A stretch of DNA of 64,000 bases from Rotaria sordida (taxonomy: Eukaryota > Rotifera > Eurotatoria > Philodinida > Philodinidae), in NCBI GenBank assembly GCA_905250125.1, contig CAJNOL010000078.1, forward strand, positions 186,001 to 250,000, written 5' to 3'. A model generated the notes under the pieces. It was not told where the DNA came from. It saw only the letters and a program-made list of their open reading frames with translations, and ran no database searches. The translations under genes and the position numbers were made by a program. Below, in pieces: positions 1 through 12,970 of this stretch. How positions within the stretch are numbered: position 1 is the stretch's first letter; each line of letters begins with the position of its first letter.

Positions 1-973
1 AAATTGACAATGTAGTTCCAAGTAGATTTTGTTTGTTCCGTCACAATATGTGACGGACGAAGGCGATGACGTCTTTAAATGAATCCGTTATATGAACGTA
101 TATTACTTTGATAATGGAAAGTAGGCAAGAATAAGCGAAGAAAAAATTGATTAGAAATTTTCTTTCTTTTTTTTTTTTGAACGATTGAATGGGTAACATA
201 AACACGCATACATAAAGGAAATCGTCATAAGACATCTGTTCAACACTAATATCGAGAATAAAAAGACAAATATAGTGCTAATTTTTTTTATATCAAACTC
301 AATAAGAATATATATTTGCACTTAGATAAATACGAACATATTTTTAAATAAAATATAGCCAATTATTTTTGCTTTTTATCGAACTAATACTGTTATATTC
401 AATATTAAAAATAATTCTAAATAATACTTACCCGTTTTTCACTTATGAATGGATTTCAAGATAGAAACAAAGCTTTTCTATCCGATAGGAGAATAAATGA
501 ACAAACTAATAGCTTATCTAATGTCTTTTTTCTTTTGCTTGTCTCTCTTTTCTTTTTTTTTTTTTTTTTTTTTTTTTTTTATCAAATTCTATGTCAACGC
601 TTTGGGTTTCTTTTGAAATTTGATCACATACACATTTATAAATATATACATAAAAAACTTCGGGTGTCACTCAGAGAATCAGTCGAGTTGTTATGATAAT
701 TCGCTAGTCAACTGAGCAACATAGGAATAATAATAACAACAACATCAACAACAAAAAAGCAGAAATGAGAAGAAAAGACGACATGAAGATGATCATTAAT
801 CTGCATCATGACGACTTCCTTAGATTAGCATAGATAAAATCACGCGTTCATAAGAAGTCTTCAATAATGCTTTTGTCAGATATATATATATATATATAGA
901 CAAATACAAAAATATTTTAATTAACTATTATCTATAAATTCAAATAACAAAAAATCAAATATTCGTTATATAT
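1..973. other. AT-rich intergenic sequence, left edge
   Basis: No coding region is supported here. The stretch holds a T homopolymer of about 30 bases near 551-580, a (TA)n microsatellite near 882-898 and short chance ORFs rich in Phe and Lys. It lies downstream of the minus-strand membrane-protein gene. Confidence 0.6.
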
Positions 974-2429
974 TTATATACTAATTAAAATAAAACTAAT
1001 TATGATTGTTAGTGTATGAATAAGAATATTGGCACCACTACAAATAAATATTATAATCAGTAAAGGAAATAATGTTGATTCATTGATTTTTAATAACGTA
1101 TTATATTCCGAAATAGCCTGAAGGAAAAAGATCATCTTATTATTATAAAATATCTTATATAGAATCAAAATAAAACTTACTCTATAAATAATACAACCTA
1201 AATGAATGATGTGTATTAGTGATAATATATAAAAAATAGTTGAGAAGACCCGATGAGGAGTTTTATTATTAGCCTGAAATTGATAAAAATCAAATTGAAA
1301 AATTTTGTTTGGTTTCTAATGACAAAAAAAAGAAATCTATTTTACCATTAACATTCCCATACATAACCATAATAAAATAAGAGGTATTCCAATTGATAAT
1401 AAGAGAATTTCATATAGACCAAAATCTAATTGATTACGAATATTTAATATTAATAAAGAACTCTATACATATATGAAAAACAACAAAAAGACATTATTTT
1501 CTTGAAAATTTTTTTTTTCTTCTATATTTACTATTAACATAAAATCAAGGTATAAAAACCAAGAAAATGTTGTTGATCTTGGATTTATCATTCCTTTGTC
1601 TGGTCTATAATAGAGAGAAAAAAAAAATCAAAGTCAATATTATATATATATATATCAATCAAAATAATGAATGTACAGAATATTTATTTGATATTTATGA
1701 ACCATAACATTCGTCCATGGAAGTAATAAGATTAATAAAATCAATAAAAAACCTAATCGAACCTATTGAAAGAAAAAAAAGTATTATTATTTAAAGACAA
1801 TAGTAACTAGGCATATGCGGGGCCAAATGTTTTCGGTCCCGATAGCTTTTTCTCGGTAGTTCCGATTCCGGTAAAGTTTTTATTTATTTATTTTTTGTTC
1901 TCGGTGACTGAGACTAGCCCCACATATGTCTAGTATTAATTGTGATCTTTATACGGTTATCAAATCGAAGTCTTCATTCGGATGATTTTGATATAATGAA
2001 AAACGAATGTAAAAATGAACGCCACTATAAGCACATAGAAGTATAATAGTTAAAGTTGTTAAAACAGCATTAGTAATACCTACGGGAAAACAAAGGAAAC
2101 ATAATCATTTGATTTGTATATTTCTATATAACTTACGACAGAAAATAGCTGTTGAAAGAATAGAAATAAGTACATAAACTAATAGAAAATAGAAAATTCT
2201 ATTTTGTATGATAAATTAATTTTAATAATATTAAACCTGAATGAATAATAAGTAAAAGACAAATTGTAAATTCATTATTTTCTTTTTTCATATCTCGAAT
2301 TTGTTCAAGAGTAAGAAGAATTATTACAGAAATAGTTATAATTCCTATGATTGAATAGAACCATCGTTGAAAATTTAATTTTTTATTTATTCGTTTAAAT
2401 TTTTCTTCTACGAAAGGTTTATAATTCAT
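974..2429 (-). CDS. Unrecognised multi-pass membrane protein (paralogue 1), 8 exons
   Basis: I do not recognise this family. Exons read on the minus strand are 2429-2237, 2178-2137, 2079-1955, 1762-1677, 1604-1532, 1462-1346, 1273-1181 and 1117-974. They total 873 nt, giving about 290 residues, all with GT-AG introns. The N-terminus (MNYKPFVEEKF) is polar and basic and is followed by about eight hydrophobic helices. There is no signal peptide or long extracellular domain, so it should be an integral membrane protein. The best conserved block is ILNIRNQ followed by FGLYEI and a helix with IGIP. Another copy lies at 18494-20322 on the opposite strand. Exons 2, 3 and 6 have identical lengths in both (42, 125 and 117 nt), which supports the model and common descent. 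A small TIR element sits in intron 3. The helix order does not fit rhodopsin-type receptors in an obvious way. Function unknown. Confidence 0.6.
1806..1934. mobile_element. Short TIR element (MITE-like) in an intron
   Basis: The left end reads actaggcatatgcggggc and the right end is its reverse complement with two changes (gccccacatatgtctagt). The total is about 129 bp with no coding capacity. Ends can be read as a TA duplication plus GGCATATG-type TIR, as expected of a Tc1/mariner-derived MITE, but that is inference. It lies inside intron 3 of the minus-strand membrane-protein gene. Confidence 0.55.
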
Positions 2430-4373
2430 ATTGATGTTGAAATAACAAAAAATGATAGTAACAAGATTTCTTGTGATTTCTTTCTATTCTCCAATTAAAC
2501 AAATATTATAAAACATATTGTCCTTCATTTGTTTCTATTTACATCAAGTACGTGTCATTAGGAAATAGAATGTTTAATACATAAAAGAAAAAAATTCTTT
2601 CAATGTCAAATGTTTATTAATTCAAATAACTTTCATTCATATTGAACAATCGTACGTGTTTATCCAAATTTGAATTACTTTTATACATCATATATGAATT
2701 TCTAACAGATGAACGGCCTTATGTTATATGAGACGTCTTTAGAAATGATAAGATAAGTTTTTACAATATATTTTAAACAACAAGGATGTTATATTTTATT
2801 CAATATGAAATAAAGAATAAATACATGATATCTTTATTTTTCATAATTAAAATTAGAATTACAGGCATTGATCGAAATTAATGACACGTTGGTTCTAAGA
2901 CAGTCAATAATGAAAAAAGTCTTTGCACTATACTTTGATTCTTTGATAGAATAATTTTTCGATAAAATTTCTCTGGCCTTTTGAATGTATACTAAAAAAA
3001 AATTTGAGATCCTGACTATTCAATAAACAAAAGAATTTTATGCTTTCAATGTTTTCTACTAACCTCAAATTTTCAGAGAAAAAAAAAATCTTCGACTTAT
3101 AAAAAGTCTAAAATGAATTATATACTCTAAAGTTCATTAGACATGTTCACATCTTACAACGGCGAGATGGACCATAAATAAAACTAGGATAACAAATTAA
3201 TATATATTCGGTTCAGTTTGCTCGAATGAGTTAATTTTTTCGATTAGCACTACGAGCCTATTTAGTGTATATTTTTCAGACGGAGAATATAAATAAATAC
3301 TATTGTCAAGTTATATTTTTAGTTTCATTAAAGACATTTCACCTATTGTCAAGTAAGAAAAATACACAGGAAGTGTTTGATAGATAATTTTCAGTTGTCA
3401 TCTAAGAGAATAATAAGAAAAAAACCAAAACGAATTTTATTGATGCACATAGAGTAAATTTCCAAAACTAGTGAATTTAAATACTGAAATGCATGTACCA
3501 TCGTAGCTTTTTGGGCATCAACTTCTTTGCAAAAGCCAGTGTTCTATGTTTGAAAATTGAAAATTTTGTAACTCTTGACTTTTAAACTATTTCGTTCTGA
3601 AAATTTGCTCGATGTATATCAGTCAAGTTCGTTTTGATTTTTTCTTATTATTCTCTTAGATGACAACTGAAAATTATCTATGAAATGCTTCATACATATT
3701 TTTCTTGATAACAAGTGAAATTTCTTTAGTGAAACTAAAAATATAACTTGACGATAGTATTTGTTTACATTATTCATATGAAAAAAAAACTTTAAACAAG
3801 TTTCTACTAACCAAAAAAATTAGTTCATTTGAACAAACCGAAGCGGATATATTTCAATTTTTTATCCTAGTGCTATTTATTGTCCATCTTGTATATACGA
3901 AATAGACGGATAATTTTTAAGTCACATAGCAATTTTTTATCAAAATACGATTGATAAGAAATATTAAAGTATAATGCCTGAACTTTCAATTCTTAACATG
4001 CAATGAATATGAGATCATGATTTCATGGTCAAAGAAAAGATGCTTATGAAACATTTCAAAACACATACAGAATCAACTAATTTTTTTTTCTCTCAACAAT
4101 GATAAAAGTTTTATTGTATTTTGAATAGTCATCTATTGAAAAGTATACTAAAAGATTTTACATAAGTTATTAGAATAAATATTTATTCGTTAGATTTTAT
4201 ATAATATACAAAGATATTTTTGCTAATAATTAAAAGAAGTCAAATCATTTTCAATGATTGGTATGATTTTTATTAATTTATTTTTGAAAAATAAAAGAGA
4301 ATAATAAGCACAAGAAAAATGAAAAGCTTGCAGCACCGTATAGTCCAAAATAAAAACTGGAAAAATTTAAATT
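2430..4373. other. Intergenic region between membrane-protein gene and TRPC gene
   Basis: No gene is supported. The region contains a long imperfect inverted repeat (3165-3893, listed separately). The rest is AT-rich sequence with only short chance ORFs. It separates two minus-strand genes and would carry the promoter of paralogue 1 and the 3' end of the TRPC gene. Confidence 0.55.
3165..3893. repeat. Imperfect inverted repeat, about 300 bp arms
   Basis: The arms are about 3165-3468 and 3594-3893, with a spacer near 125 bp. Matching blocks include cagttgtcatctaagagaat on the left and its reverse complement on the right, plus a shared caagttatatttttagtttc block. The arms are diverged, with substitutions and small indels. 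This is a fold-back or MITE-like relic with no coding capacity. Confidence 0.75.
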
Positions 4374-7300
4374 TTAAAAAGCATATGTTTCAACTTTTGA
4401 ATTTTCTTCATTTTCATTTGGTATTGATGTTTGAATTGATATATGACGTGCTTCAACTTCAATTTCTTCTGCTTCTTCTTCTCCTCCTCCTCCTCCTTCT
4501 TTCTTGTTTACAGTATTTTCATTTTCTTCATTTTCTTCTACAATATTTGATAATTTAATATGTGTTGCACTTATATGTTTTATAAATTGTATTGGATTAA
4601 TATTCGATTCATTTTGTTTATTTATTACTAAACATGGTTCAGAATTCGAATTTGGTAAAATTTGTTCAGAATTTATTTGATTTATTAAATTAGGCATTGA
4701 TGCTGTACTAACAATTAATGATGTATTTGATGTTGTTAATGTTTCATTTGATTCTAATCCACTATCAACTAAACGAATTTGATCTAATGTTGTATAAAAT
4801 TTATTTTTAAATAAATAAAAATTTTCTTTTATTATTGAATTTGTTTCATGTGTTAATGATGATAATAATTCTCCAACAATAAGTACACCTTCATTTAATA
4901 AAAGACTATTTTTAGTTAGATCATCACGTGTTTCATCTAATCGATTCATCATTTCAAAACGTAACATTTGAATATCTTGTTTAAGTTCTTCAAAATCACC
5001 TTCACGTATTTCATCTTGTTCTTCACGTTGTTTATGTAAAAGAAAACGTTTTATAACACGTTCCATTACTTTACGATATGTTAATGTTTGATTAAGATCA
5101 AATGATTTTCGACGCATATAATGATCATTCATATTTAATGTTTGACCATTAGATATTGTTGATATAGGATTATTTTTACCTATAGTTAATGCTTGATTAT
5201 TTATTGGTGGACGTCGAATCATAACTGGTACAAAATTATCACCATCTATTGAACCATGATGTTCAAGAGAATCTAATGGATGTCTTCTTTTACAATGAAA
5301 TATTCGTTTATAAAGATAATAAAATGTTTTTGGAGTTGGAATGACATTAAATGGTACTGGTAATGTTCCACCTGAAAAAAAAAGTCTTTTTTTAAATAGA
5401 ATATATCAAAATCTTCAAAAGAAAATCAATTTTTTTTTTCTAGAACTGCGAAATTGGTCTAATCCATTTATATAATATTCGATCTGGTTAACAGACCAGA
5501 TTAAAGTTGTTGATTTGACTCATACGTTTTTGGAAATCAAATTTTGATATCCTGTATTGTTATTCAAAAGTATTTCGATATTGATAGGAGAACTTATTTG
5601 GATTTAAAACAATTGGATAGTAAATTTTATGTTTGTAATATTATAAAAATTGACTGTCAAATGTAAAAAATGTTCTTGTCTGTTATATTATAAACATCAC
5701 TTATTCTCTACATTTTCTTTTAATTCTTTATTGTATGTCTGATCATATATTGTTTTTGTCTATCATGATTAGAGTTTTTTTTTTTTGATTATGCAAAGTA
5801 GTACTGATATAATCAAAAAACATTGCATTAATTCAAGCCTTTCTTGTATGAAAAAGCTTATCAATGCAATTCCTTTGAGATTGAAATATGAAACGCACAT
5901 GAACTCGTTAACTTCATTATACTAATAGAAAAATATATAAAGCAAAAGATCTCTTCTAGGCTATACTTGTTTTTCAAGAGAAACGATCCATCTTATTTAT
6001 GTCTGTATTTTGAACAGAAATGTTTTCTATTTTTTACTAGTGCTCTATGTTTTGTTTGCTTTGCATTTTCATATTCCGATTTTCTTAATTTAACATAATT
6101 ATTATTCTAAACATTGATTGTACTAGTAGATAAGTCTGTTGTATATATTTGTTATATCTACAGCACATCTCAATAAGCTCACAAATACTGAGATTGATGA
6201 TTTTCTAAAATTATCACTTGATCCAACCATGCTTTTTCTATGTTGATCATATGACAACTATGGTATAATCAATGCATCATTATTCATCATCTTTGACATC
6301 TTGAATATAAATTTTTATCTGCATAAAAATAAAAATCTCAACTATTTAGAATATTCATAAACATATTTCAGCTTATTCAAATTTTTGAAGAAAACTTTGG
6401 AATACTCCGAAATTCTCGATAACAGTCAAAGTCTTATTGTTAATGTCGTTCAGCACTTTTTCCCGTTGTCAAGGAACTCGAAGAAAAGTCTGATGCTTGT
6501 CCTTGGTGACTAAGCTATATAACGGGAAACCGCAAAACTTACATTTACTATTTTCTTCGAAAATATATGTGCGTTCCACAAAATATTTCTGATGATTTTC
6601 TATTCATATAAGAACTTCTTCTTATTTTATCTTTATGAAGATAAATTAAATGGACAACTGAAATCAGAAACATCAATCAGTCTGGTTAAGCCTGCAGACT
6701 AAAGTAAGGAAAAAGTCGCCTATACACAGCTCTAATTTGTTCAAGTTACAGTTGAGTATTGAAATTACAATTTTATATAAGATTTCATTTGTTTTACAAT
6801 ATTTTAAAATTTTCACACGTTGTAACACACTGTATGTATGACATGCATTTATTATACTGCTTTTATATGACGATACCATTGTTTTCCGCTTTATCTGCAT
6901 TTTTTTTTTGAAATAGTTAAGAGATAATTGATTCTTAATTCTTTCTCTCTATTATCTGCCTATGGATAAATAAATGAAATATCACTCCTCTCTTTTAATC
7001 AGCGAATATCAAAAAAAAAAGTCTTCTTGTCACAATCCTTATTCAAAATTAGAATCGATAGTTACAAGAAAACGATAGCTTCACTTTTGATTTCAGTTCT
7101 TCATGTCATGAACATTATATTGATTCGAAGAAATATTTTGATGAACTTTAACAAAAACTCTAAATGGATTCAGTAACGTATTTGATACTTGCTTCAGATT
7201 ATGTTGCAAAAAAGGACTAATTTGATGAATGTAGATTTAATGAAGCTTTACAGTCAAATATTAAAACAAATCCTTTGTAGGTTTAAGGTATCTGACAAAG

Positions 7301-10300
7301 TATCACGATAGATATTCATAACTGTAAGAATCAAGACAGTTCTTTTTAGATCTTTAATTTTCATCGATCAAATTCTAAATAGATACTACAGTTAATGCAG
7401 GAAATGATATTTTATCGCTTAAATAGGATCACATACATTTGGCAATGGTTTGATGTGATAAACGATTTATTTTCTAAGAAATAAAAAATCTTAAAAGAGT
7501 AAAACGCCATTTCTTGAACCCATTGGATTAGTCTATTCAATATTGTACTTATTATTCATATTTAGCTAAAACTCGATATCACTTATGATGTACTAATCGA
7601 GGCTCAATCCACAGTCAACTATTAAAAAACAAAGCGAAGATTAATTCTCAAGATTCTGTATGATATTCATATTTTTCATAGCAATGAAGATATGGGTAAA
7701 AACTTTCTCACGAAACCTACCAATCAAAGGTCTTTTCAAATACTTCCAAATGAAGATATAAGGTCGCAATAATTCAAAATTCGAGTGGTTTTTATTTTTT
7801 TGATCTTTATATATGGTTGGATGCCGTTCGGCGAACTGAATCCGAATGTGTATACTAGATTCAGAAAAAACTATTTTTTGATGCCAAAAACTCGAAAAAA
7901 CTGTAAAAATTCAAGATTTGGAGAACCTGACTGCTTTAAAGAAAAGTGCCTACAGCTCCTTTATAAAATTTCCTATAGCTTTAAAAGATTGTTTTTCTTA
8001 ATCTACATGATAAATTGATTCTAAAAATGTAGCTTCTGATCATCTAGCTCGTGTGCGTACGTTTGGGAAATATCGTTTATATCAATAGCTCGAAAACAAC
8101 ACTTTGTCCCAGGAAAAAGCCATCAAGTCATTTTTAAAGATAGATAGAACCTTTATTTTACCGCCGTTGGATTATTCATATCGAGCTGATAAAAGTTAAG
8201 CCTTATTTTTTTCCTTTAATTCCCTTTCTTTATTGAGATATGGTCACAATATCAAAATACCTCTAATGACTAGAAAAAATGATATCCAAATTCGAATGTT
8301 TGACCATTAAAAGTTGATTTTCTGACAAAATCCATGTCACATTCAGGATCAGCATGAAAAACTTAGTCGAATAATATGCGTTTCGTTAAAACTAATTTTT
8401 CATCAAAAATCCACCTGTGAAGAACCACGGACGAAATTCATACAGAAACAGTTGAGAGGGACCAGGGTTAAATTTTTGACGAAAAATTATTTTTAACGAA
8501 ATGCATATTATTCGACTAAGTTTTTCATGCTGATTCTGAATATGGCATAGGTTTTGTCAGAAAATCAATTTTTGATGGTCAAACATTCGGATTTGGATAT
8601 CATTTTTTCTAGTTATTAGAGATATTTTGATATTGTGACCATATCTCGATAAAGAAAGGGAATTAAAGGAAAAAAAAATAAGGCTTAACTTTTATCAGCT
8701 CGACATGACGAATCTAATGGCGGTAAAATAAAAGTTCTATCTACCTTTAAGAATGACTTGATGCCTTGTTCCTAGGACAAAGTGTTGTTTTCGAGCTATT
8801 AATATAAACGGTGTTTCTCAAGCATACGCACACGAGCTAGATGATCAGAAGCTACAATATTTAGAATCAATTTATCATGTAGATTAAGAAAAACAATCTT
8901 TTAAAGCTATAGGACATTTTGTAAGGAAACTGTAGGCACTCTTCTCTAAAACAGTCAGGTTTTCCAAATCTTGAATTTTTGCAGTTTTTTTGAGTTTGTG
9001 ACATCAAAAAATAGTTTTTTCTGGATTGAATTATCGCGATCATATATATTCATTATTTCAACTATATATTTTACCTTCTTGAATATATTCCATGTAAAGT
9101 TTACTTCTTGCAAATTTCCATTCAACATCAGCATGTTCTTCAATAGTTTCATAAGATTTTGACATCATAGCAATAAGCATATTGAGTAAAACAATAACAC
9201 TTGCAATATTAAATGTTCCATAAATGAAATATCCAACTAATTCAGTAAAAACATTGTTATACTCTCCTAATTTAACACCATCTTTTTCTGATAAACCAAA
9301 TAATGACCAAAAAACTGTTTTAAATGTTCCACCCATTCTAAAATGAACAATGTTTTTTTTTTAATCATAAACAAAAAAAACAAAAGACATAACAAAACTT
9401 TTCTAAATACATACGTTCCAAAATATGTTTCAGCTGGTAATTGTGAACTATCATCACCAGAGAAATGAGGTGCAATTTCAACATTACTACGTACTGATTG
9501 ACTATAATACCAAAATAAATTATTTAAACCAAACATAAATCCACAAAATATGATAAGAAATATGATTATAAATTTTCCAATATCCTTTAACAAAAAAAAA
9601 AAACAAAAAAAGAATCAAACAATATCATTTTTGAAAAATAGTTTTATTATTTAAATTACATACAGACATCATTCGACCAAGTGAAATTTGTAATGGTCCT
9701 AAATGTTGTATTGCTGGTAAAAGAAAACAAATACGTGAAAAACTAAATATATTTGCTATAGCAAAAAGTCCTTCAGCAACATTAACTGGATCAAATGGTA
9801 CCCAAAAGAAACGATCTAAGAATTTTCATATGAAAATTTTATTAGAAAATTTTATTGAAAGAAAATTACCAGCATTTAACCAATAAAATGTTTGATAAAT
9901 ATGATATTGTTCAGTTTCAGTTAAATTATAAATAATTTTAAGATTATCTTGAAATTCTAGTTTATCTAATGTTCGAGCAGCTAATTGTACCTAAAATAAT
10001 CAAATTATCATTTTCTATTTAGTATTCAACATAACTCTGAAGTAATTGTATGGAAACAATATACAAAACAAACTTTAAAATGTCAGTGTATTTTTATTGA
10101 TTTCTTAGATATTTGACACCGCTAGAGCTCTCGGAGTCGGGTCAGAGTTTGAAAATTTCGGATATTGATGAAATATGTTTTGGCCAATTCTGAGTATCGT
10201 TTTACTTGGAACTTATATCAGTTGATAGAGCTTGAGATTCTGAGTCTACTGAACTTCATTCTGAAAAAAATATTAAGAAGATTAACAAGCAAAAACTTTT

Positions 10301-12970
10301 TTAAGTGATCCACTCTGAATCAAAATCTCAATTAGATAATTTTTTAGAAAATGAGGTCAAATATAGCTTTGTCATATATTTTGAACTGACTACAGACATT
10401 AGATATTTACCACAATTTCATCGAACATAATTTTTCCGAACATTTATTTGTTTGAACTTTTGGCTTAGAGTAGACCATTCTAAAAAGTTTTTGCATTTTA
10501 CCTTCTTGATATTTGTTCCAGAATGGCTCAGATTGGAGTCCAATAGTTTCAGAATTTCAAGCTCTATCGATTAGTATAAGTTCCAAGTAAAACGACGCTT
10601 AGAGTGAATCAGAGCGTATTTTACTAATACCGGAAAATTTTGGACCCGACGAACTCTAGACACAACTCATATATAAATAAAAGTGAATCTAGAAAACTAA
10701 AAGCTAATTCGATTAGTTATTGGTTCCTTACTTAATATCATAAATTTCTGTTTTTACTGGTATAAGAATTTAATGAATTTCAGTTTACAATAATATTTTA
10801 TTTAAAAACTACAAAACAGTTGATTTCTTAAAAGTAGAGTATTGAATATTCATTTTCTAATCTAATCTTTTTCTTTTTTTCTTTTATGATTTAATTCTTA
10901 CTTTAAAAAAAACATAATATTTAAGTGCAAATGATGATATATATAAAACATTCATGCATGAATCAACAATATTATTCCATGAAAGAAGATAATCTTTAAG
11001 ACCATCTGTATAAGCTTGTTTTATTTCATGCCAAAGAAAACCTACATAAAAAGACAAAAAAAATAAAAATTACTTTTTTTTGATTTCCTATTACCAATAA
11101 CAAAAACACTGATTGCTATATCAATCCATGTTGGTGTACTTTGTCGAAAATAAAAATCATTATCTTGTGGATAATAAGTACAAATATTCGAATATGTTGT
11201 TTGACATAAATATATTGTTTCATTTAATACTTGTGGAAGATCTGGATAGATATTTTCGAAACGTTTTAATGGTTTTTGAAATTCGCCAGCAAATAATAAA
11301 CTTGATAGAATTATTAATATAATAAATATTGCATAAGATATTGTATGACCAAGAAATTTTATACATGGTTGTTTAAGAAATTTTTGAAACTAAATAAAAT
11401 AGATAAAGATTTTGACTTTTTTTTTTTTTTTTTTTTTTCGTATAATAATTTTACTTTAATTGTACGTTTTGACCATGACGTTAAAATATAAAATATACAG
11501 GCAAATGGTAATATAAATACATATGCAAAAATTAATAAAAGTATAATTAAGGGATTTAATTTAAATAGATTACGTATATCACTATGCCAGATTTCAACTA
11601 ATTTTTGTTGACAATTTGAATGAGCAACAAACTAAAAGGAAATAAAACATTTATTTTATTGTCTTTGCACAAAATTTAATTCATCTGTTTGAATAAGATA
11701 AGAATTAATCAATTTTAACCTACTGGTTTTTCTTCATATTTAATAGCTAAATAAAGTCTAGCTAATAAAACATATTTTTCTTCTGTTTCTTTTCCTGTTT
11801 TTCCCAAAACACAATCAAGTTCTTTATGACCACGAACTTTATCAAGTAATTTTACAGCATATGCACTTAATTGATCAGCTAAGTTAAGATATTCATTCTT
11901 AATAAAGAAAAAATCATAAATAACTTTATATAGAAAAAAAAAAAACAATATTTAATTGATTTTTTTTGTTTCTCATTACTTTAAAATATTTTTCTTTGCC
12001 AGATAAATCTCTTAATTCATAACCAAGTTCAAATGCTGTTAAAATTGGATCAATAGATGCCAAACTAATATAACTTTCACTTGCTAAACCACGATATGCG
12101 TTTAAACGTGATTGTGCATGACGTAAAGAATCAAATTCAAATTTATTATGACATTCTTGACATTTACAATGATAATCATGAGGTTTTGTTATACGATCAC
12201 CACCACGTAAGAGTAATTGAACTACAATAAAAAAAAAAGAGAAATAGATTAATCAAAAATAAAGAAAAACTAATGAAATTACCAATTTCAGTTCGATTAT
12301 ATTGTGATGCTAATATTAATGGTGTTATATCAGGTGCAAATTGTGCATCATCTGATGATGGTGTTTGCCAAAATGAATCATCATTACCAGTAAAAACTTT
12401 TTTATCATTTAAAACTTTAAATTTTGGATGACGTAAACATGCTTCAGCTATTTGAACGTGTCCAAGATAAATAGCAAGTAATAATGCTTCACGCATTTTT
12501 TGTCCATCACATAATGCTAAAAGAAGTGTAACAACCTATACAAAAAAAAATATATATATATATTTGTTTATAATAAGAAAATAATAATCTTACTTCAAGA
12601 TGTTCATTTTCAATAGCTAATCTCATTGCTGTACGACCTAATTGATCAGTTACATCAATATTAAATTTTGGATTTTCTTCAAGAATTCGATGAACCGTAT
12701 TATAATCACCATTTTCGCATGCATGTACAAATTGTTCATTGATATTTATTTCCTAATATATAGAAAAATTAATTATTTTAATACGGATTGATTATTTATT
12801 CTTACTCCATTTCTAGCACCATTACCATACATTTGTTTATACAAACTAGATCGACCACCGGTTATACCAATACCATGGCCTCCAACATGTTTACGCATAT
12901 TACGTTGCGCACGAGTACTAAAACGTCTAGCTTGAACCGTAGCTATAGCACTACTACTGATTGTGGCCAT
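4374..12970 (-). CDS. TRPC-type transient receptor potential channel, 13 exons
   Basis: A cation channel of the plasma membrane, activated downstream of phospholipase C in known TRPC/TRP-gamma members. Exons (minus): 12970-12806, 12752-12594, 12535-12283, 12221-11980, 11897-11724, 11631-11455, 11389-11095, 11041-10902, 9990-9870, 9815-9664, 9584-9415, 9337-9075 and 5371-4374. They total 3309 nt, about 1102 residues. The N-terminus carries ankyrin repeats, including the family signature [12 protein letters not shown] and [20 protein letters not shown]_2-type region follows with [11 protein letters not shown], then six membrane helices. After S6 ([15 protein letters not shown], here [15 protein letters not shown]) comes EWKFARSKL, the TRP-box region, and [14 protein letters not shown]. 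The C-terminal tail is long, acidic and Gly/Glu-rich. The start ATG is preceded by a possible 5'UTR splice acceptor near 13022. Intron 12 is about 3.7 kb and intron 8 about 0.9 kb; both hold inverted repeats. The subtype within TRPC is not resolved. Confidence 0.9.
7860..9023. repeat. Long inverted repeat, about 555 bp arms, inside a TRPC intron
   Basis: The arms are about 7860-8412 and 8469-9023, around a 56 bp centre. Matching blocks run the whole length, for example ttgatctaga-type ends, aatctacatgataaattgat against its complement near 8872, and cgaataatatgcgtttcgtt against aacgaaatgcatattattcg near 8500. Identity is high, with scattered substitutions. It has no coding capacity and ends only about 50 bp from the splice donor of exon 12. 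The transcript of this intron could form a hairpin of roughly 550 bp. Confidence 0.85.
10118..10674. repeat. Diverged inverted repeat in TRPC intron 8
   Basis: The arms are about 10118-10329 and 10455-10674, with a spacer near 125 bp. Shared blocks include ttacttggaacttatatcag on the left against the reverse complement of a block near 10570-10600, and gcaaaaacttttt at the inner edges. The arms differ by many substitutions, so this is older than the repeat at 7860-9023. Confidence 0.7.

Noticed and set aside
4319..4558. Leu-rich plus-strand ORF opposite the TRPC tail
   Set aside because: It is antisense to the Glu/Gly-rich TRPC C-terminus and has no membrane-protein pattern beyond codon complementarity.
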